This document shows, piece by piece, positions 5,724 to 6,096 of a stretch of 6,096 nt of DNA; the stretch's first letter is position 1, and the number at the start of each line of letters is the position of its first letter. The translations under genes and the position numbers were made by a program. The notes beneath the pieces were generated by a model that had not been told where the DNA came from, did no database searches, and saw only the letters and a program-made list of their open reading frames with translations. Source of the DNA: an uncultured Oscillospiraceae bacterium (GTDB taxonomy: Bacteria; Bacillota; Clostridia; Oscillospirales; Oscillospiraceae); assembly GCA_934597125.1 (NCBI GenBank), contig CAKTQM010000064.1:1-6096 (forward strand). Direction: 5' to 3'.

Positions 5724-5909
5724 TTATGCCTTATAAACGCCGGCCATCAGATCGCAGATGACCGCCATGTCGGCAAACATCAGATAGCCCAGCAGAAGGC
5801 CCGTGACCTTCACCACAGGATTGAACCAGCCCGTCACGATGGAAACGAACGTGCCCAGCACCACCAATGTCAGGAGCAGGGCCAGCACCACAGCAGTTGT
5901 CTTTTTCAT
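5724..5909 (-). CDS. Small two-helix membrane protein, unrecognised
   Basis: A 61-residue protein that I do not recognise. MKK at the N-terminus is followed by a hydrophobic segment (about residues 5-27, TAVVLALLLTLVVLG...), a short GWFNPVVK turn, and a second hydrophobic segment (about 31-57) holding the polar FADMAVICDLMAG stretch with two Asp residues. It ends in VYKA. This suggests a helical hairpin in the cytoplasmic membrane; the first segment could instead be read as a signal peptide, but no clear cleavage motif is visible. The ATG at 5909 is chosen because AAAGGAG (5918-5924) lies 8 nt upstream; the frame extends seven codons further to 5930, which would put the SD inside the gene. 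It has its own promoter (5965-5993) and terminator (5645-5679), so it appears monocistronic. Coding evidence is the RBS, promoter and composition; homology is untested. Confidence 0.75.
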   Translation of the reverse strand: MKKTTAVVLALLLTLVVLGTFVSIVTGWFNPVVKVTGLLLGYLMFADMAVICDLMAGVYKA

Positions 5910-5917
5910 CGCAAAAG

Positions 5918-5924
5918 CTCCTTT
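5918..5924 (-). promoter_or_regulatory. Shine-Dalgarno of the small membrane protein
   Basis: AAAGGAG on the minus strand, 8 nt before the ATG at 5909. Its position selects the 61-residue form over the 68-residue form starting at 5930. Confidence 0.8.
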
Positions 5925-5964
5925 CATCATTCTGTATTTTTGTGTTTTGCTCTTTACAGGTATG

Positions 5965-5993
5965 ATGATACTACAGTCTTTGTCATTTGTAAA
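5965..5993 (-). promoter_or_regulatory. Sigma-70-type promoter for the small membrane protein
   Basis: On the minus strand the -35 is TTTACA (5988-5993) and the -10 is TATCAT (5965-5970), each 5/6 to consensus, with a 17-nt spacer. The start would be near 5958, with a leader of about 49 nt. The surrounding 5925-6026 is clearly AT-rich compared with the rest of the window, as expected for a promoter region. Confidence 0.6.
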
Positions 5994-6026
5994 ATACGTG
6001 AAAACTAAGTTCGCTATAGTCTAAAA

Positions 6027-6096
6027 CTATGTCAAATGTGACTGCTTGTACTTCTCCGCATACTCCTCCATGGCCTGAATGTACGCCTGCGCCATG
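6027..6096 (-). CDS. C-terminal end of an unidentified minus-strand gene
   Basis: The minus-strand frame is open from the right edge to a TAG at 6027-6029 and encodes 22 residues, MAQAYIQAMEEYAEKYKQSHLT (two internal Met codons, either of which is probably not the start). The composition is helical and charged, like a C-terminal tail, and its G/C-ending codons match the other genes of the window. No family can be named from so short a piece. No terminator is visible between its stop and the small-membrane-protein promoter; only a weak 5-bp palindrome (6016-6020 with 6026-6030) overlaps the stop, so read-through into the small gene is possible. Confidence 0.5.
   Translation of the reverse strand, partial: MAQAYIQAMEEYAEKYKQSHLT

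Noticed and set aside
5586..6008. 140-codon plus-strand open frame across the terminator and small gene
   Set aside because: Runs through the inverted repeat and a strong terminator, has no SD, and is antisense to the better supported small membrane protein.
6030..6035. Perfect TTGACA -35 on the minus strand
   Set aside because: No acceptable -10 at 16-18 nt; TATAGC is only 11 nt away. It lies in the last codons of the edge gene, and TTTACA/TATCAT at 5965-5993 is better.

Overview
The window is a GC-rich bacterial chromosomal segment. It probably comes from a gut-type member of Bacillota, class Clostridia, near Oscillospiraceae/Ruminococcaceae. The evidence is the Cys-rich insertion in the alanyl-tRNA synthetase, strong AGGAGG-type ribosome binding sites, and intergenic hairpin repeats of a kind I associate with that group. 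The taxonomic call is an inference. I see no phage, plasmid, transposase, CRISPR, rRNA or tRNA feature.

Layout from left to right. (1) Plus strand, 1-2608: the 3' five-sixths of alaS (alanyl-tRNA synthetase, 5' end outside the window), then a HinT-like HIT-family hydrolase, with a GC-rich hairpin in the gap between them. (2) 2609-2740: a small multi-hairpin repeat and a strong bidirectional terminator that ends this unit and the convergent one. (3) Minus strand, 4179 down to 2741: a two-gene operon of a RarD-type EamA transporter and a LOG-family (TIGR00730) nucleotide phosphoribohydrolase-like protein, tightly coupled. (4) 4180-4260: a short divergent intergenic region with two good sigma-70-type promoters whose elements lie in each other's transcribed region. 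(5) Plus strand, 4261-5522: an AAG/MPG-type 3-methyladenine DNA glycosylase followed 11 nt later by a HAD-family phosphatase-like hydrolase. (6) 5523-5723: a long inverted repeat whose two arms are each hairpins, then a bidirectional terminator. (7) Minus strand, 5909 down to 5724: an unrecognised 61-residue two-helix membrane protein with its own promoter and RBS in an AT-rich leader. (8) Right edge: the C-terminal 22 codons of another minus-strand gene.

The genes are mostly housekeeping: translation (alaS), nucleotide-phosphoramidate clean-up (HIT), small-molecule export (RarD), nucleotide or cytokinin-like metabolism (LOG) and alkylation base-excision repair (AAG). They form separate short transcription units, not one pathway. 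I did not find a convincing new multi-gene system. The points most worth a second look are the interlocked divergent promoters, the intergenic repeats with alternative folds, and the small membrane protein.
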